From: Chloroflexota bacterium
GTDB lineage: Bacteria; Chloroflexota; Anaerolineae; J036; Brachytrichaceae
NCBI GenBank assembly: GCA_023382055.1
Contig: JAMCQN010000102.1
Span: 1 to 44,241, forward strand
Direction of reading: 5' to 3'
Length of the DNA stretch: 44,241 nt
Shown: piece by piece, positions 26,212 to 34,934 of the stretch
Position numbering within the stretch: the first letter of the stretch is position 1
How the letters are laid out: every line of letters starts with the position of its first letter
Made by a program: the position numbers and the translations under genes
Notes under the pieces: generated by a model
What the model saw: the letters and a program-made list of their open reading frames with translations, nothing else
Databases searched by the model: none
What the model was told of the DNA's origin: nothing

Positions 26212-26269
26212 TTGACTTGCTCGAAATCCGTGCATATAATCTCTTTGCCTCAATACCACATGGTTTGAG
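26212..26269 (+). promoter_or_regulatory. transporter-operon promoter with operator-like inverted repeat
   Basis: TTGACT (26212-26217), a 17-base spacer and TATAAT (26235-26240) make a strong sigma-70-type promoter. Right after the expected start, 26249-26269 reads CTCAATACCACATGGTTTGAG, an inverted repeat (CTCAAnACCA / TGGTTTGAG with one unpaired base). It is a candidate operator for the divergent regulator. The leader to the ATG at 26332 is about 85 bases. Confidence 0.65.
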
Positions 26270-26331
26270 AGTTGTCTATCTGGTCAGGTACCAAGTGACC
26301 GGCATGCCGATAAGCAGGAGAGGTGTTGCCC

Positions 26332-27288
26332 ATGATTGACGCCACAACCAGCAACATAACAAACGTACATGTGACAGACACGCTTAGCCGGAAGGAAGCA
26401 TTTAGACGTTGGCGATACCGCCATCGCCATGCCGTAGAAGGATGGACAATCCTCACACCGATATTGCTCTATTACGGCATCTTTTTCCTGTTTCCAGTAA
26501 TTGCCAGCCTGTTACTCAGCTTCATGAAATGGTCCGGTCTGAGTGGCTCTCCCGAATGGGTGGGATTAGCCAATTACCGTCGGTTCTTATCGGATCCGAC
26601 CTATATCACCATCATCGTCAATACGATGGTGTTTGCCGTCTCCATTCTGATCGTGCAAACAGCCCTGGCCGTTGTCATCGCGTTGATGTTGAATGCCAAG
26701 ATCAAGGGGCGCGGATTATTCCGCGCCGCCTGGTATGTTCCCACGCTCACATCGGCTGCAGTCATGGCGCAGGTGGCGTTCGTGTTCATCTCACCGGCCG
26801 ACGGCGTAATCAACATGGTTCTGAGACAACTGAAGCTGCCCCCCATTATCTTCTACACACAGGTCGACTGGATGCGGGTCATTATCATCGCGTATTCGGT
26901 GTGGCGCGGCGTCGGAGGCGCAATCATCCTTTACCTGGCCGCTTTGCAGGGCATCCATCCGGAACTCTATGAAGCGGCGCAGGTTGACGGCGCTAACGGA
27001 CGTCAGTTGTTTCGCCATATCACTGTCCCCTTGCTTGCGCCGATGACCGTCTTCGTTCTGATCACCGGCATTATCGGCACAGCCCAGATTTTCGAGACCG
27101 TCATGTTTTTAAGCAAGGGTGGCCCGGCCAACCTGACCAACGTTCTCATGCTGCAGATCTATCAGGACGCCTTTGCTAACCAGAGTCTGGGTCTCGCCAG
27201 TACTGGTGCGATGATCCTGGGCTTGCTGCTGATCGTGTTCTCATCCATCAATATGCGCATCTTGAGCCGCGGCCGTGTTGGCAATTAG
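26332..27288 (+). CDS. CUT1 sugar ABC transporter permease (MalF/UgpA-like)
   Basis: A 318-residue inner-membrane subunit with six predicted helices after a hydrophilic start. The loop that meets the ATPase has YEAAQVDGANGRQLFRHITV (about residues 220-240), the EAA motif. It forms the import channel with the next gene product. AGGAGAGG precedes the ATG at 26332 by about 8 bases; an in-frame GTG 9 bases earlier overlaps this site and is less likely. First gene of the plus-strand operon; the gap to the next permease is 18 bases. No ATPase gene is present. Confidence 0.92.
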   Translation: MIDATTSNITNVHVTDTLSRKEAFRRWRYRHRHAVEGWTILTPILLYYGIFFLFPVIASLLLSFMKWSGLSGSPEWVGLANYRRFLSDPTYITIIVNTMVFAVSILIVQTALAVVIALMLNAKIKGRGLFRAAWYVPTLTSAAVMAQVAFVFISPADGVINMVLRQLKLPPIIFYTQVDWMRVIIIAYSVWRGVGGAIILYLAALQGIHPELYEAAQVDGANGRQLFRHITVPLLAPMTVFVLITGIIGTAQIFETVMFLSKGGPANLTNVLMLQIYQDAFANQSLGLASTGAMILGLLLIVFSSINMRILSRGRVGN

Positions 27289-27306
27289 ACACTCAGGAGA
27301 AACAAC

Positions 27307-28224
27307 ATGACATTATCCAGACGACCAAGATTCAAAATCAGCCGGGGTTTGCTCTATACACTATTGATCGTGTCCAGCGCAGTCATGGCATTCCCATTGC
27401 TCTTCATGTTCCTGGGCTCGATCGGCACAACGGCGGACTATACTCGCAGCCCCTGGTTACCAATCCCATCTGTGCCAACTCTGGAAAACTACGCGATCAT
27501 CCTTAATCCGGGTAAAACGGATGTATGGAAATGGGTCGCCAATACGTTAATCCGTGCAGCATGGTATATCGTCATTCCCGGTATCATATCCGTGTTGTGT
27601 GGTTATGTCTTCGCTAAGTTGAGCTTTCGAGGCCGCGACGCGGCCTTCACCTTCCTGCTAATGTCGTTGATGCTGCCGGGTATCGTCTTTCAAGTGCCAA
27701 CATTCGTGATGATGGCGCGCTTCCCGCTTGCCGGCGGCAATAACATACTCGGCCAAGGAGGCACAGGATTCATCAATCAATGGCCGGCGTTGCTGATACC
27801 TGGCCTGGTCAGTGTCTATTACATCTTCATGCTACGGCAGACGTTTTACAGCATACCGGCGGATTTTGAAGAGGCGGCCCGGGTCGACGGGGCGGGCACA
27901 TTACGCTGCCTTTTCAGCGTTTACTTACCGATGCTCAAGCCAGTACTAACAGTTCTGGTCATCTTCCAGTTTGTGGGCATCTGGAACGATTACATCTGGC
28001 CTTTGTTTGTGACATCGGGGAATCCACAAATCTATGTGATGGCGTTGGGTTTCCAGTATCTCCAGCAGGCAGGCAATTCACTGAAGGGCCTGCCGAATAC
28101 CGTCACTGATTATCCCTTTACGTTCGCACTGGCGGCTTGCTCGATACTGCCACTGGTCATCATGTTCCTATTCCTACAGAAATACTTCGTCGAAGGAGTG
28201 GCAGGATTCGCCATTAAAGGTTAA
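27307..28224 (+). CDS. CUT1 sugar ABC transporter permease (MalG-like)
   Basis: A 305-residue second permease subunit with six helices. The EAA loop reads FEEAARVDGAGTLRCLFSVY (about residues 190-209), and the C-terminal YFVEGVAGFAIKG is the usual MalG ending that touches the ATPase. AGGAGA stands 6 bases before the ATG. It partners with the preceding permease and the binding lipoprotein downstream. Confidence 0.93.
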   Translation: MTLSRRPRFKISRGLLYTLLIVSSAVMAFPLLFMFLGSIGTTADYTRSPWLPIPSVPTLENYAIILNPGKTDVWKWVANTLIRAAWYIVIPGIISVLCGYVFAKLSFRGRDAAFTFLLMSLMLPGIVFQVPTFVMMARFPLAGGNNILGQGGTGFINQWPALLIPGLVSVYYIFMLRQTFYSIPADFEEAARVDGAGTLRCLFSVYLPMLKPVLTVLVIFQFVGIWNDYIWPLFVTSGNPQIYVMALGFQYLQQAGNSLKGLPNTVTDYPFTFALAACSILPLVIMFLFLQKYFVEGVAGFAIKG

Positions 28225-28225
28225 G

Positions 28226-28284
28226 TGGCGGTTGTTATCCGCATTGAACGTTGAGCAAACCATGCGGATTTATGTAAACCGCCA
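28226..28284 (+). promoter_or_regulatory. nested stem-loop between permease and binding-protein genes
   Basis: Two nested perfect stems: TGGCGGTT (28226-28233) with AACCGCCA (28277-28284), and TCCGCAT (28238-28244) with ATGCGGA (28262-28268). It begins 1 base after the permease stop. Such intercistronic structures often block 3' decay or partly end transcription, giving unequal levels of transporter parts. Nothing else is evident in the rest of the 170-base gap. Confidence 0.55.
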
Positions 28285-28394
28285 GGAGGAGTAAGAGGAG
28301 GCAAAATTACTGCATAAGCTACGTCAAAGACAATACGTTCGGCTCATATTCAGAATCCATTTCAGTTTCATAAGATCAGGAGAAAAGTAATCCC

Positions 28395-29834
28395 ATGAAG
28401 CGAAACATTTCTCGACGTGAATTGCTTAAGGCTTCCGCCATCGGCGGCGCCGGCCTTTTGCTCGCAGCCTGCGGCGGCGCCACCCCTACGCCACAGACTA
28501 TTGTCGTAACCTCGGAAGTCATCAAGGAAGTCAAGTCGACGGTGGAAGTGACCAAGCAGGTTAATGTCGAAGTCACCAAGGAAGTTCAGGTGACTGCGGA
28601 CCCAAATGCCGGACCTCAGACAATGACGGTGTGGGGCTCTGGTCTGGACCTGACACAGATGGACAAGGATCCATCCGGCGCAGGCGCCGCCCTACTGGCT
28701 CATAAGAATCTCTTCCTGTCCAAGCACCCGAATGCCAAGCTGGTCTGGGAAGATCATGGCTGGGATGAGACGCTGCGCCAGAACATCGTCAGCGCGCTGC
28801 TGGCCGGCACGCAGCCCGATGCCATCGTCGGTGAGAACTTCTTCCAGCAGTACGCGGCGCTCAAGGCGCTGCTGCCGTTGGACGACGTCACCCCGCCCGC
28901 GGTCACCGACAATGCGATCCTGGGAACGCATAAGGCTGCCCTCTACGGCGGCAAGAACTACGGCTTCTCATGGATTTCCGGATGCTTCGGATTCGAAGTA
29001 AACCCAAACGTCCTTAAAGATGTCGGTCTGCCTGAACAGGTTCCCGCCACGTGGGACGACCTGCTGGCTGCTTCCAAGACCGTCACCGATAAGAGCGCCG
29101 GCAAGGCGTATGGCTATACGCTGCAAGGCCCGGTCGGCTTCAGCGTCGGCGGCATGTTCCGCCTGGCGGTGTACATGCAGCAGCTCGGTGTCACGCTGAA
29201 CAAGCCCGACCAGTTTGACTATCCGAACTTCAATGACCCAAAGGGCCAGCCGGTATGGGAATTCGTGCGCAAGATTCTGCCTTACACCCCGCCCGGACTG
29301 GTCTTTGAACCGGATGAGGGCAAAGTGTACACGCAGTTGTTCGCCGGCAAGTCGGCGCATCAGATGGCCGGCTCCTGGCACGTGGGCTGGGCCAAGCAGA
29401 ACAAGCTCATGAACGCCATGTACGGCGCCGTGCCAATCCCAACTGGCGGCAAGCCAGCCAGCTATGTGGTCGGCAACGTGATCTATGGCGCAATGGCGGC
29501 CACCAAGGTGCCCGATCTGGCCAAGGACTGGGTCATCGTCAGCCAGGACGACTCGGTACAGAAAATCGTGTTCAAGTCGACGGGTCGCCTGCCTTCGACC
29601 AAGTCATCCATGGAAGCGCTGCTGGCCGGCACAGATGCGGACGATGCGACCAAGCAGTTCGGCAAGCTGTTGAAGGACAGCGACCTGGGCATTCTGCCGC
29701 AGTGGACGAAGGAACCCAACAAGCTCAACAGCATTTGGAACGACCTGTTCACCGCAGTGCTGACGACCCAGACCGACGTCAAGCAGTTGATGGCCGACGC
29801 TCAGAAGAAGGCCGAAGACGTCCTGAAGGCTTGA
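28395..29834 (+). CDS. sugar ABC transporter substrate-binding lipoprotein
   Basis: A 479-residue CUT1 binding protein. The N terminus has a Tat-type motif SRRELLK (residues 6-12) and a lipobox LAAC with the lipid cysteine at 26, so it is likely exported by Tat and anchored. A Val/Glu/Lys-rich linker (about 36-68) follows, with repeats such as VEVTKEVQVT. The remaining 400 residues are the type-I sugar-binding fold with WEDHGWDETLRQNIVSALLAG. It captures oligosaccharides for the two permeases upstream. A hairpin at 29859-29893 follows. Substrate is not inferable from sequence alone. Confidence 0.92.
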   Translation: MKRNISRRELLKASAIGGAGLLLAACGGATPTPQTIVVTSEVIKEVKSTVEVTKQVNVEVTKEVQVTADPNAGPQTMTVWGSGLDLTQMDKDPSGAGAALLAHKNLFLSKHPNAKLVWEDHGWDETLRQNIVSALLAGTQPDAIVGENFFQQYAALKALLPLDDVTPPAVTDNAILGTHKAALYGGKNYGFSWISGCFGFEVNPNVLKDVGLPEQVPATWDDLLAASKTVTDKSAGKAYGYTLQGPVGFSVGGMFRLAVYMQQLGVTLNKPDQFDYPNFNDPKGQPVWEFVRKILPYTPPGLVFEPDEGKVYTQLFAGKSAHQMAGSWHVGWAKQNKLMNAMYGAVPIPTGGKPASYVVGNVIYGAMAATKVPDLAKDWVIVSQDDSVQKIVFKSTGRLPSTKSSMEALLAGTDADDATKQFGKLLKDSDLGILPQWTKEPNKLNSIWNDLFTAVLTTQTDVKQLMADAQKKAEDVLKA

Positions 29835-29858
29835 CCTTTGTCCGTCATCGACGTTATC

Positions 29859-29893
29859 CAACTGAGTGGGGCCGAAATGGTCCCACTCAGTTG
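29859..29893 (+). terminator. hairpin after the binding-protein gene
   Basis: CAACTGAGTGGG (29859-29870) pairs exactly with CCCACTCAGTTG (29882-29893). The stem extends inward by 3 bp with a small GAAAT loop. It lies 25 bases after the stop and ahead of the dioxygenase gene. There is no strong T-run, so read-through into the rest of the cluster is possible. Confidence 0.55.
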
Positions 29894-29958
29894 CTTATAA
29901 GCCATTTTCGGTAATACTGTGGTTGTTTATAGGTTGTTTACAACCGAGGAGTGATGTA

Positions 29959-30744
29959 ATGGCGCCTGTAGCGAAACCCGGTCCAATGACCGAGGAAGAG
30001 AGATTCATGTTCGACAGCACCGGGTACCTTGTCATACCCGATGCGCTAACACCCGGGGAAGTAGAAGCATGCCTCGCAGCAGCCAGACGCGCACACGCAC
30101 CTTATCCACAAGGTGAGTGGCGACAACTGGGTCACCTGTATGAAACAGAACCCGCGATCGAGGCTCTAATGGACCATCCATCCATCCTGCCGAAAGTACG
30201 CGCACTACTCGGCGACTATTTCATCCTGCAGAGCACCTGGTGCACGCTGCAGCCGGCCCACGGCAAGGCGGGACGATATCACCAGGACGGTTCGGGGGTG
30301 TATGAATTCCGGAGACTGGCTATCCCCACCCCGCTGGTGCAACTGCGCGTGGGGTATTTCCTCACCGACCAGTCGCGCGATGATATGGGCAATATGGTCA
30401 TGATCCCGGGCAGCCACAACGCAGCGCTTCGCCTGCCGAAAACCGTTCAGCCGGATACGGACACCGATCTGCCAATCCGCGAAGTTATCACTGGGAAACC
30501 CGGCGCGGCGCTGTTATTCCACCAGGGCGTATTTCATCGTACCGGCGTGAATAACATGGACTTCGACCGCTATACGATGCATATCGTTTATGCGCCGCCG
30601 TGGCTGATACCGTCGGACCGCATGGAGAACTCACAGGAATTCCTGGAACGCACCACTCCGTTGCGGAAAGCGCTGGTAGGCGAGTGGAAGCGTCCGGAGG
30701 AACCATTCGGCATGGGGTACGACAGGCCACCATTTGAAAATTGA
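29959..30744 (+). CDS. phytanoyl-CoA dioxygenase (PhyH)-family oxygenase
   Basis: A 261-residue Fe(II)/2-oxoglutarate oxygenase. The facial triad is H-x-D in YHQDGSG (about residues 112-115) and the distal His in FHRTGVN (about 195); an Arg that can bind oxoglutarate follows in DFDRYTMHIVY. PhyH-type enzymes hydroxylate small molecules and some act on sugars or natural products. I choose the ATG at 29959 (MAPVAKPG), with GAGGAG 7 bases upstream; an in-frame ATG at 29866 lies inside the upstream hairpin. It is followed by the first GH42-like gene after 22 bases, indicating co-expression with glycan-degrading genes. Confidence 0.85.
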   Translation: MAPVAKPGPMTEEERFMFDSTGYLVIPDALTPGEVEACLAAARRAHAPYPQGEWRQLGHLYETEPAIEALMDHPSILPKVRALLGDYFILQSTWCTLQPAHGKAGRYHQDGSGVYEFRRLAIPTPLVQLRVGYFLTDQSRDDMGNMVMIPGSHNAALRLPKTVQPDTDTDLPIREVITGKPGAALLFHQGVFHRTGVNNMDFDRYTMHIVYAPPWLIPSDRMENSQEFLERTTPLRKALVGEWKRPEEPFGMGYDRPPFEN

Positions 30745-30766
30745 CAACGCACAATGAGGGATTACC

Positions 30767-32974
30767 ATGTCTGTGTTTGAGGTCAAAGATCATCACGGCT
30801 CACCCACCTTGTTTATGGATGGGCAACCGGTCTTCACCACTATCTACCTGACGGTCCGCAATTTTCGCAACCCGGACACAGGCTGGCAACCCGACCCGCA
30901 TTTCGAGGAGTTCCGCAATGCGGGTTTTCACTTCTACTCAATCGAACTGCCGACGCGGTTCGATGATGCATACGATGCCGCAACCGGATCATTCAATCCT
31001 GCGGCATTCTCGCGGCTTGACGATCTTAAGCGGTATGTTGCCATCGATCCACAGGCCAGGTTCCTGTTGCGCGTGGGCGTGGAACCGCGCGGCGAGCAAT
31101 CCGCATGGATACGGCAGCATCGCGACCAATGCGAAGTGTTGGAGGAGCGCGCCAAAGGCATCTATCCCACGCCTTCGTATGCCTCGAAGATCTGGCTGCA
31201 TGATGCGGCTGAGTTCATTCGCACGCTGATCCGTTACATCTTTGAGCATGGCCTGTCTGACTGTATCCTGGGCTATCTGATCTGCGGCGGCGACAGTTCC
31301 GAGTGGGTGAAGATCGGCCCGATGGAAGACTGGGCAGGCGACTTTTCGCTTCCGATGCAGCAGGAGTTCAGCCGCTGGCTCAAATCCAGGTACGGTGACG
31401 AGCAGTCGTTGCGGACCGCATGGGATGATCCAACCGTAAGTTTCGACCGACACAATCTGGTACCGTCGCCGCAGGAACAAGCCGAAACGGACCTGTTCCT
31501 GTTCAAAGACCCCCGCAAACGCCGCAAGGCCATCGACCATTTCCAGTGTCTGGCCGATCTGGTAGCCGGTGATATCGACTATTTATGCAGCGTCGCCAAG
31601 GAGGCCTGCGGGCGCGCCCACCTCGCGGGCGCCTTCTATGGCTACGTGCAGGAGATTGTCTGGAACAACGGCTTCTTCGGCCAGCGCCTCGCGGATGCGG
31701 ACGTCGCGCATGCGGCGGGAGCGCGCTCCGGACATGCAGGACTGAAGAAAGTGCTGGCATCGCCGCACATCGATTTTCTCAGCAGCCCTTATTCCTACGG
31801 CTTTCGCGGCGTCGGCGGCGAAGGCAGCTTCATGTCGCCACAGGAGAGCGTGCGCCGCGCCGGCAAACTTTGGATCAGCGAAGAGGATATGCGCACCCAT
31901 CTGTGGCCGACTGGTTCCTATTATGGCCAGACGCATAACACCCGGGAAACCGCCAATGTCCTGAAACGCCAGATGGCGAATCTGATCACACATGGCGCAG
32001 GAGCGTGGTGGTGTGATTGGGGCAAGCCAACCGGCGGGGCTTTTGCCGAGCCTGAATTGATGCAGGTATTCAGCAGCTCGCTAGAGATCGGGCGCGCAGC
32101 GCTTGATCTGCCCGACAGGACATCAGCCTCCGAAGTAGCCGTCGTGATCGATGCCGAGAGTTCATTCTACCGATCCACCTTGAACAACTTCGACATGCCT
32201 TCATGGCGCAACCACGCCTGGGGCATCGTCAGGATGGGCGCGCCGGTCGATGTCATTTTGCTCAGCGATTTACTGGAAGGGCGCGCACGCGACTACAAGT
32301 TCTACTTCTTCGCCAACACCGTCCACTTCTCCGCAGCAGAGCGCGAACTGGTCAAACGCATCCTGCGCCGAGATGGCAAATCTGCATTGTGGGTTTATGC
32401 GCCCGGGTTTGTTGATGAGGACTTGTCTGTCGAACATTGCGCCGACCTCACGGGCATCAGGCTGCGCATGACGCCCAGGCAGTGGGGCGCGCATATCTAC
32501 ATCAGCAACTTCGAGCACCCCATTACGCGCAATCTGCCGACCTCCACATTCTGGGGAACAGATATGAGGCTGGGACCTTTGTTCACAGTCAACGATCCGG
32601 ATGTAACGACGCTGGGAACCGTGGTCATCAATCAAGGCCGGTGCGAGCCGGGATTCGTTATTCGCGCAACGAAGGAGTGGACGAGCGTCTATTCTGCGGC
32701 GCCGAACATACCGGCGGGCGTGCTGCGCGAACTGGCGCGCCACGCAGGGGTGCACATCTACAGCGAATCAGAGGATGTGATGTATGCGGACCGCCACTTT
32801 ATCGCGCTTCACACCGTGCGCGCCGGCGCGAAGACCATACGCCTGCCGCATCAAGCTAGTGTGTGGGAAGCGTACTCCGGGCGGCTGGTCGCAGCGCAGT
32901 GCGAGGAATACATCGATCACATGGAAGCCGGGGCTACGCACCTGTATTACTACGGCCGGCAGCCGCTAACGTAA
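30767..32974 (+). CDS. GH42-like (clan GH-A) glycosidase, paralogue 1
   Basis: A 735-residue putative beta-glycosidase with a barrel and a Rossmann-like trimerisation-type domain. The barrel starts after a short beta-part (FMDGQPVFTT). The likely acid/base Glu is E179 in GGDSSEW and the nucleophile is E372 or E373 in ISEED. Clan GH-A enzymes usually have Asn before the acid/base Glu, and here it is Ser. Domain B (about residues 440-620) with VAVVIDAES and YKFYFFANT resembles GH42 trimerisation. No signal peptide, so it acts inside on imported oligosaccharides. GAGGG lies 6 bases before the ATG. It is a paralogue of 35875-38100. Confidence 0.75.
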   Translation: MSVFEVKDHHGSPTLFMDGQPVFTTIYLTVRNFRNPDTGWQPDPHFEEFRNAGFHFYSIELPTRFDDAYDAATGSFNPAAFSRLDDLKRYVAIDPQARFLLRVGVEPRGEQSAWIRQHRDQCEVLEERAKGIYPTPSYASKIWLHDAAEFIRTLIRYIFEHGLSDCILGYLICGGDSSEWVKIGPMEDWAGDFSLPMQQEFSRWLKSRYGDEQSLRTAWDDPTVSFDRHNLVPSPQEQAETDLFLFKDPRKRRKAIDHFQCLADLVAGDIDYLCSVAKEACGRAHLAGAFYGYVQEIVWNNGFFGQRLADADVAHAAGARSGHAGLKKVLASPHIDFLSSPYSYGFRGVGGEGSFMSPQESVRRAGKLWISEEDMRTHLWPTGSYYGQTHNTRETANVLKRQMANLITHGAGAWWCDWGKPTGGAFAEPELMQVFSSSLEIGRAALDLPDRTSASEVAVVIDAESSFYRSTLNNFDMPSWRNHAWGIVRMGAPVDVILLSDLLEGRARDYKFYFFANTVHFSAAERELVKRILRRDGKSALWVYAPGFVDEDLSVEHCADLTGIRLRMTPRQWGAHIYISNFEHPITRNLPTSTFWGTDMRLGPLFTVNDPDVTTLGTVVINQGRCEPGFVIRATKEWTSVYSAAPNIPAGVLRELARHAGVHIYSESEDVMYADRHFIALHTVRAGAKTIRLPHQASVWEAYSGRLVAAQCEEYIDHMEAGATHLYYYGRQPLT

Positions 32975-33034
32975 ACACCGCTGATATTTGACACGACGAG
33001 TGCAGCGCTGATCAGGTCAAGCGAGTCCAGGATT

Positions 33035-33101
33035 GCGTATAGACTCCCGGAATCTCGGAGATTCCGGGAGTCTGGGTTCTCGTAACCAATTTCGCCAACA
33101 G
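33035..33101 (-). repeat. dispersed palindromic repeat, copy B
   Basis: Inverted copy of 23169-23235, with the 33-base palindrome at 33041-33073. It lies in the 243-base convergent gap between the GH42-like gene and the chaperonin-like gene and could serve as a terminator for both. The outer inverted ends of the larger element around copy A are missing here. The rest of the gap (32975-33034 and 33102-33217) shows nothing I can name. Confidence 0.85.
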
Positions 33102-33217
33102 TCAAGATGAGCCTGGCGGCGCACCGCAAGGCATGAAAACAGCCTGCCTATTTTCATATCAGAATCCGGGACGGGGCTGGGATCAGCAATAAGTAGAAGG
33201 CATTTCGGGCGACTTAC

Positions 33218-34840
33218 TCAGGGTTCCGTCGCCGTTATCGGTTTGCGGTGGCGGACAACGACATCCGTCGTCAGCACCATCGTCGCCACACTCGCCGCAG
33301 TCGCCAGGGCATTTTCGAGCACATTGGCGCTGTCGACGATGCCGGCCTTGCGCATATCCTCCACGCGACCCGTCAGGACGTTCAAACCGTGACCGCGGCC
33401 ATCTCGCCTGGCCCGCGCGATGGTGGCAGATGGCGGCTCGCCTGCGTTGGCAGCGATGGCGCGCATCGGTTCCTCCAGCGCGCGCGCAACCGCGCTGATG
33501 CCTGCGTGCACGTCCGGGTCATCAGACAGGAGCGCCTTGACCGCATCGATACAGTCGAGAAAAGCCGCACCGCCGCCGGCGACCATGCCGGACTCCGTCA
33601 CCGAGTTCATGAAGTGCACGCTGCGCTCGGCGATTTCCTGGCGAAGTTTCTGCTCCGTTTCCGTGCGCGCGCCGACCGACAGCATGGCTGTACCGCCCAT
33701 CAGACGCCCCAGGCGTTTGCGCAATGCGTCAACCTCAGCCTTATCTTTCGTCGCGCCGATTGCCTTGCGCAGCACAGAGATATGGGCGCGCAGCGCTTTA
33801 GCAGAACCTTTACCGGCGACAAGACCGAATTGCAGCGTATCCGCCCACAATCGGCGTGTCTTGCCGATCATGTCCGCGCTAAACAGGGATAGATCCGCCT
33901 CCGTATCGCCGACTAAAGGCGTTCCGCCGGTAATGACCGCAAGATCATCGAAGAAATACTTGCGCTCACTCGATGATGCGGGTGTCTTGACAGGCAGGCA
34001 CTTGAAGGTGCCTTTCTGGTGGTTATGCGCCAGAACGCTGATCACCGAGTCCGACATCCCGTTACAGACGATGCCGATAGCGGTGTGCCCGGCCGACATG
34101 ACTGTACCCACCGCCCTGGCCAGCGCCTCGACATTGCTGATGCGTCCATCGACCAGCATGATCGCTGCATCCTGCAGTTCAGCGCGGCGCATCGCTGTGC
34201 CGCTGAATGCCGAAGATATCCAGCCCGTGCGCCAGAATGCGCCTTCGACATATTCGCGCTCCAGGCTGCGCCCGCTGCTTGACTGAACGTCAACGTATCC
34301 GCTCATGCCGATGATGCTGTAGATTTCACCCAGCATATCCGCCAGTTCATCATCATGGCAATGGGAACGCGCGATCTGGGCCAGGGCTTTTTGCGTCGTC
34401 ACCGGCGTAGCTTGCGCCTGTATCGCCCCGACCGCTGCCGAGGTGGCCTGCCGGATTCCTTCGCGCACGCGCATGGCGTTGGCACCCGCCGCTACAGAAC
34501 GATAAGCATGATGAAGCATCGCCTGGGCCAGCACTGCTGTGGTCGCCGTGCCGTCGCCCACGCGTTCACCGACCTGCCAGACCGCCTGGCGCATGAGCAT
34601 CGCGCCCACGTCGGAGGCATCATCACCGATCTGGATAATGCGGCGCGCCAGCGTACCGGCATCACTGAGCAATTCGGGAGAGCGGTCGCGCGACACACGC
34701 TCCATTCCCACATAGCGCGGAAACGGCCCGATTGTGGGACGCACGACGTTCACAATCAGGTCAATACCACGCAGGAGATCCCTGTGCACTCGCGGTTGGA
34801 ATTCTGTAGATGGGCGTCTCAAGGCAATCGTCTTTCTCAT
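33218..34840 (-). CDS. divergent GroEL-like (Cpn60) protein
   Basis: A 540-residue group I chaperonin homologue. Ordinary GroEL folds proteins with GroES and ATP. The fold is clear: RPTIGPFPRYVGMERVSRD near residue 34, GDGTATTAVLAQ at about 95-106 (GDGTTT in GroEL), VAGGGAAFL at 420-428, and VLTGRVEDMRKAGIVDS near the end. Aligned from memory with E. coli GroEL, D52 and D87 match D60 and D96. The catalytic D398 falls at R406 (IAERSVHFM), so ATP hydrolysis may be lost or altered. The methionine-glycine tail is absent (ends HRKPITATEP), and there is no groES nearby. It may assist a specific client or be a structural paralogue. It lies opposite the glycan operon, just after the SDR gene. Confidence 0.8.
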   Translation of the reverse strand: MRKTIALRRPSTEFQPRVHRDLLRGIDLIVNVVRPTIGPFPRYVGMERVSRDRSPELLSDAGTLARRIIQIGDDASDVGAMLMRQAVWQVGERVGDGTATTAVLAQAMLHHAYRSVAAGANAMRVREGIRQATSAAVGAIQAQATPVTTQKALAQIARSHCHDDELADMLGEIYSIIGMSGYVDVQSSSGRSLEREYVEGAFWRTGWISSAFSGTAMRRAELQDAAIMLVDGRISNVEALARAVGTVMSAGHTAIGIVCNGMSDSVISVLAHNHQKGTFKCLPVKTPASSSERKYFFDDLAVITGGTPLVGDTEADLSLFSADMIGKTRRLWADTLQFGLVAGKGSAKALRAHISVLRKAIGATKDKAEVDALRKRLGRLMGGTAMLSVGARTETEQKLRQEIAERSVHFMNSVTESGMVAGGGAAFLDCIDAVKALLSDDPDVHAGISAVARALEEPMRAIAANAGEPPSATIARARRDGRGHGLNVLTGRVEDMRKAGIVDSANVLENALATAASVATMVLTTDVVVRHRKPITATEP

Positions 34841-34934
34841 TGCGAACAGCTATCCTTTCTTTTGTGCCATGTAGATTATGCCCTATTGTAAAGGCTATTG
34901 ACCATCTAAGCTTTGCCTGATCCAGCCGTATGCA

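Noticed and set aside
33420-34286. Long plus-strand open frame opposite the chaperonin-like gene
   Set aside because: Antisense shadow of a clear GroEL homologue; the translation is Ser/Ala/Pro/Arg-rich with no motif.
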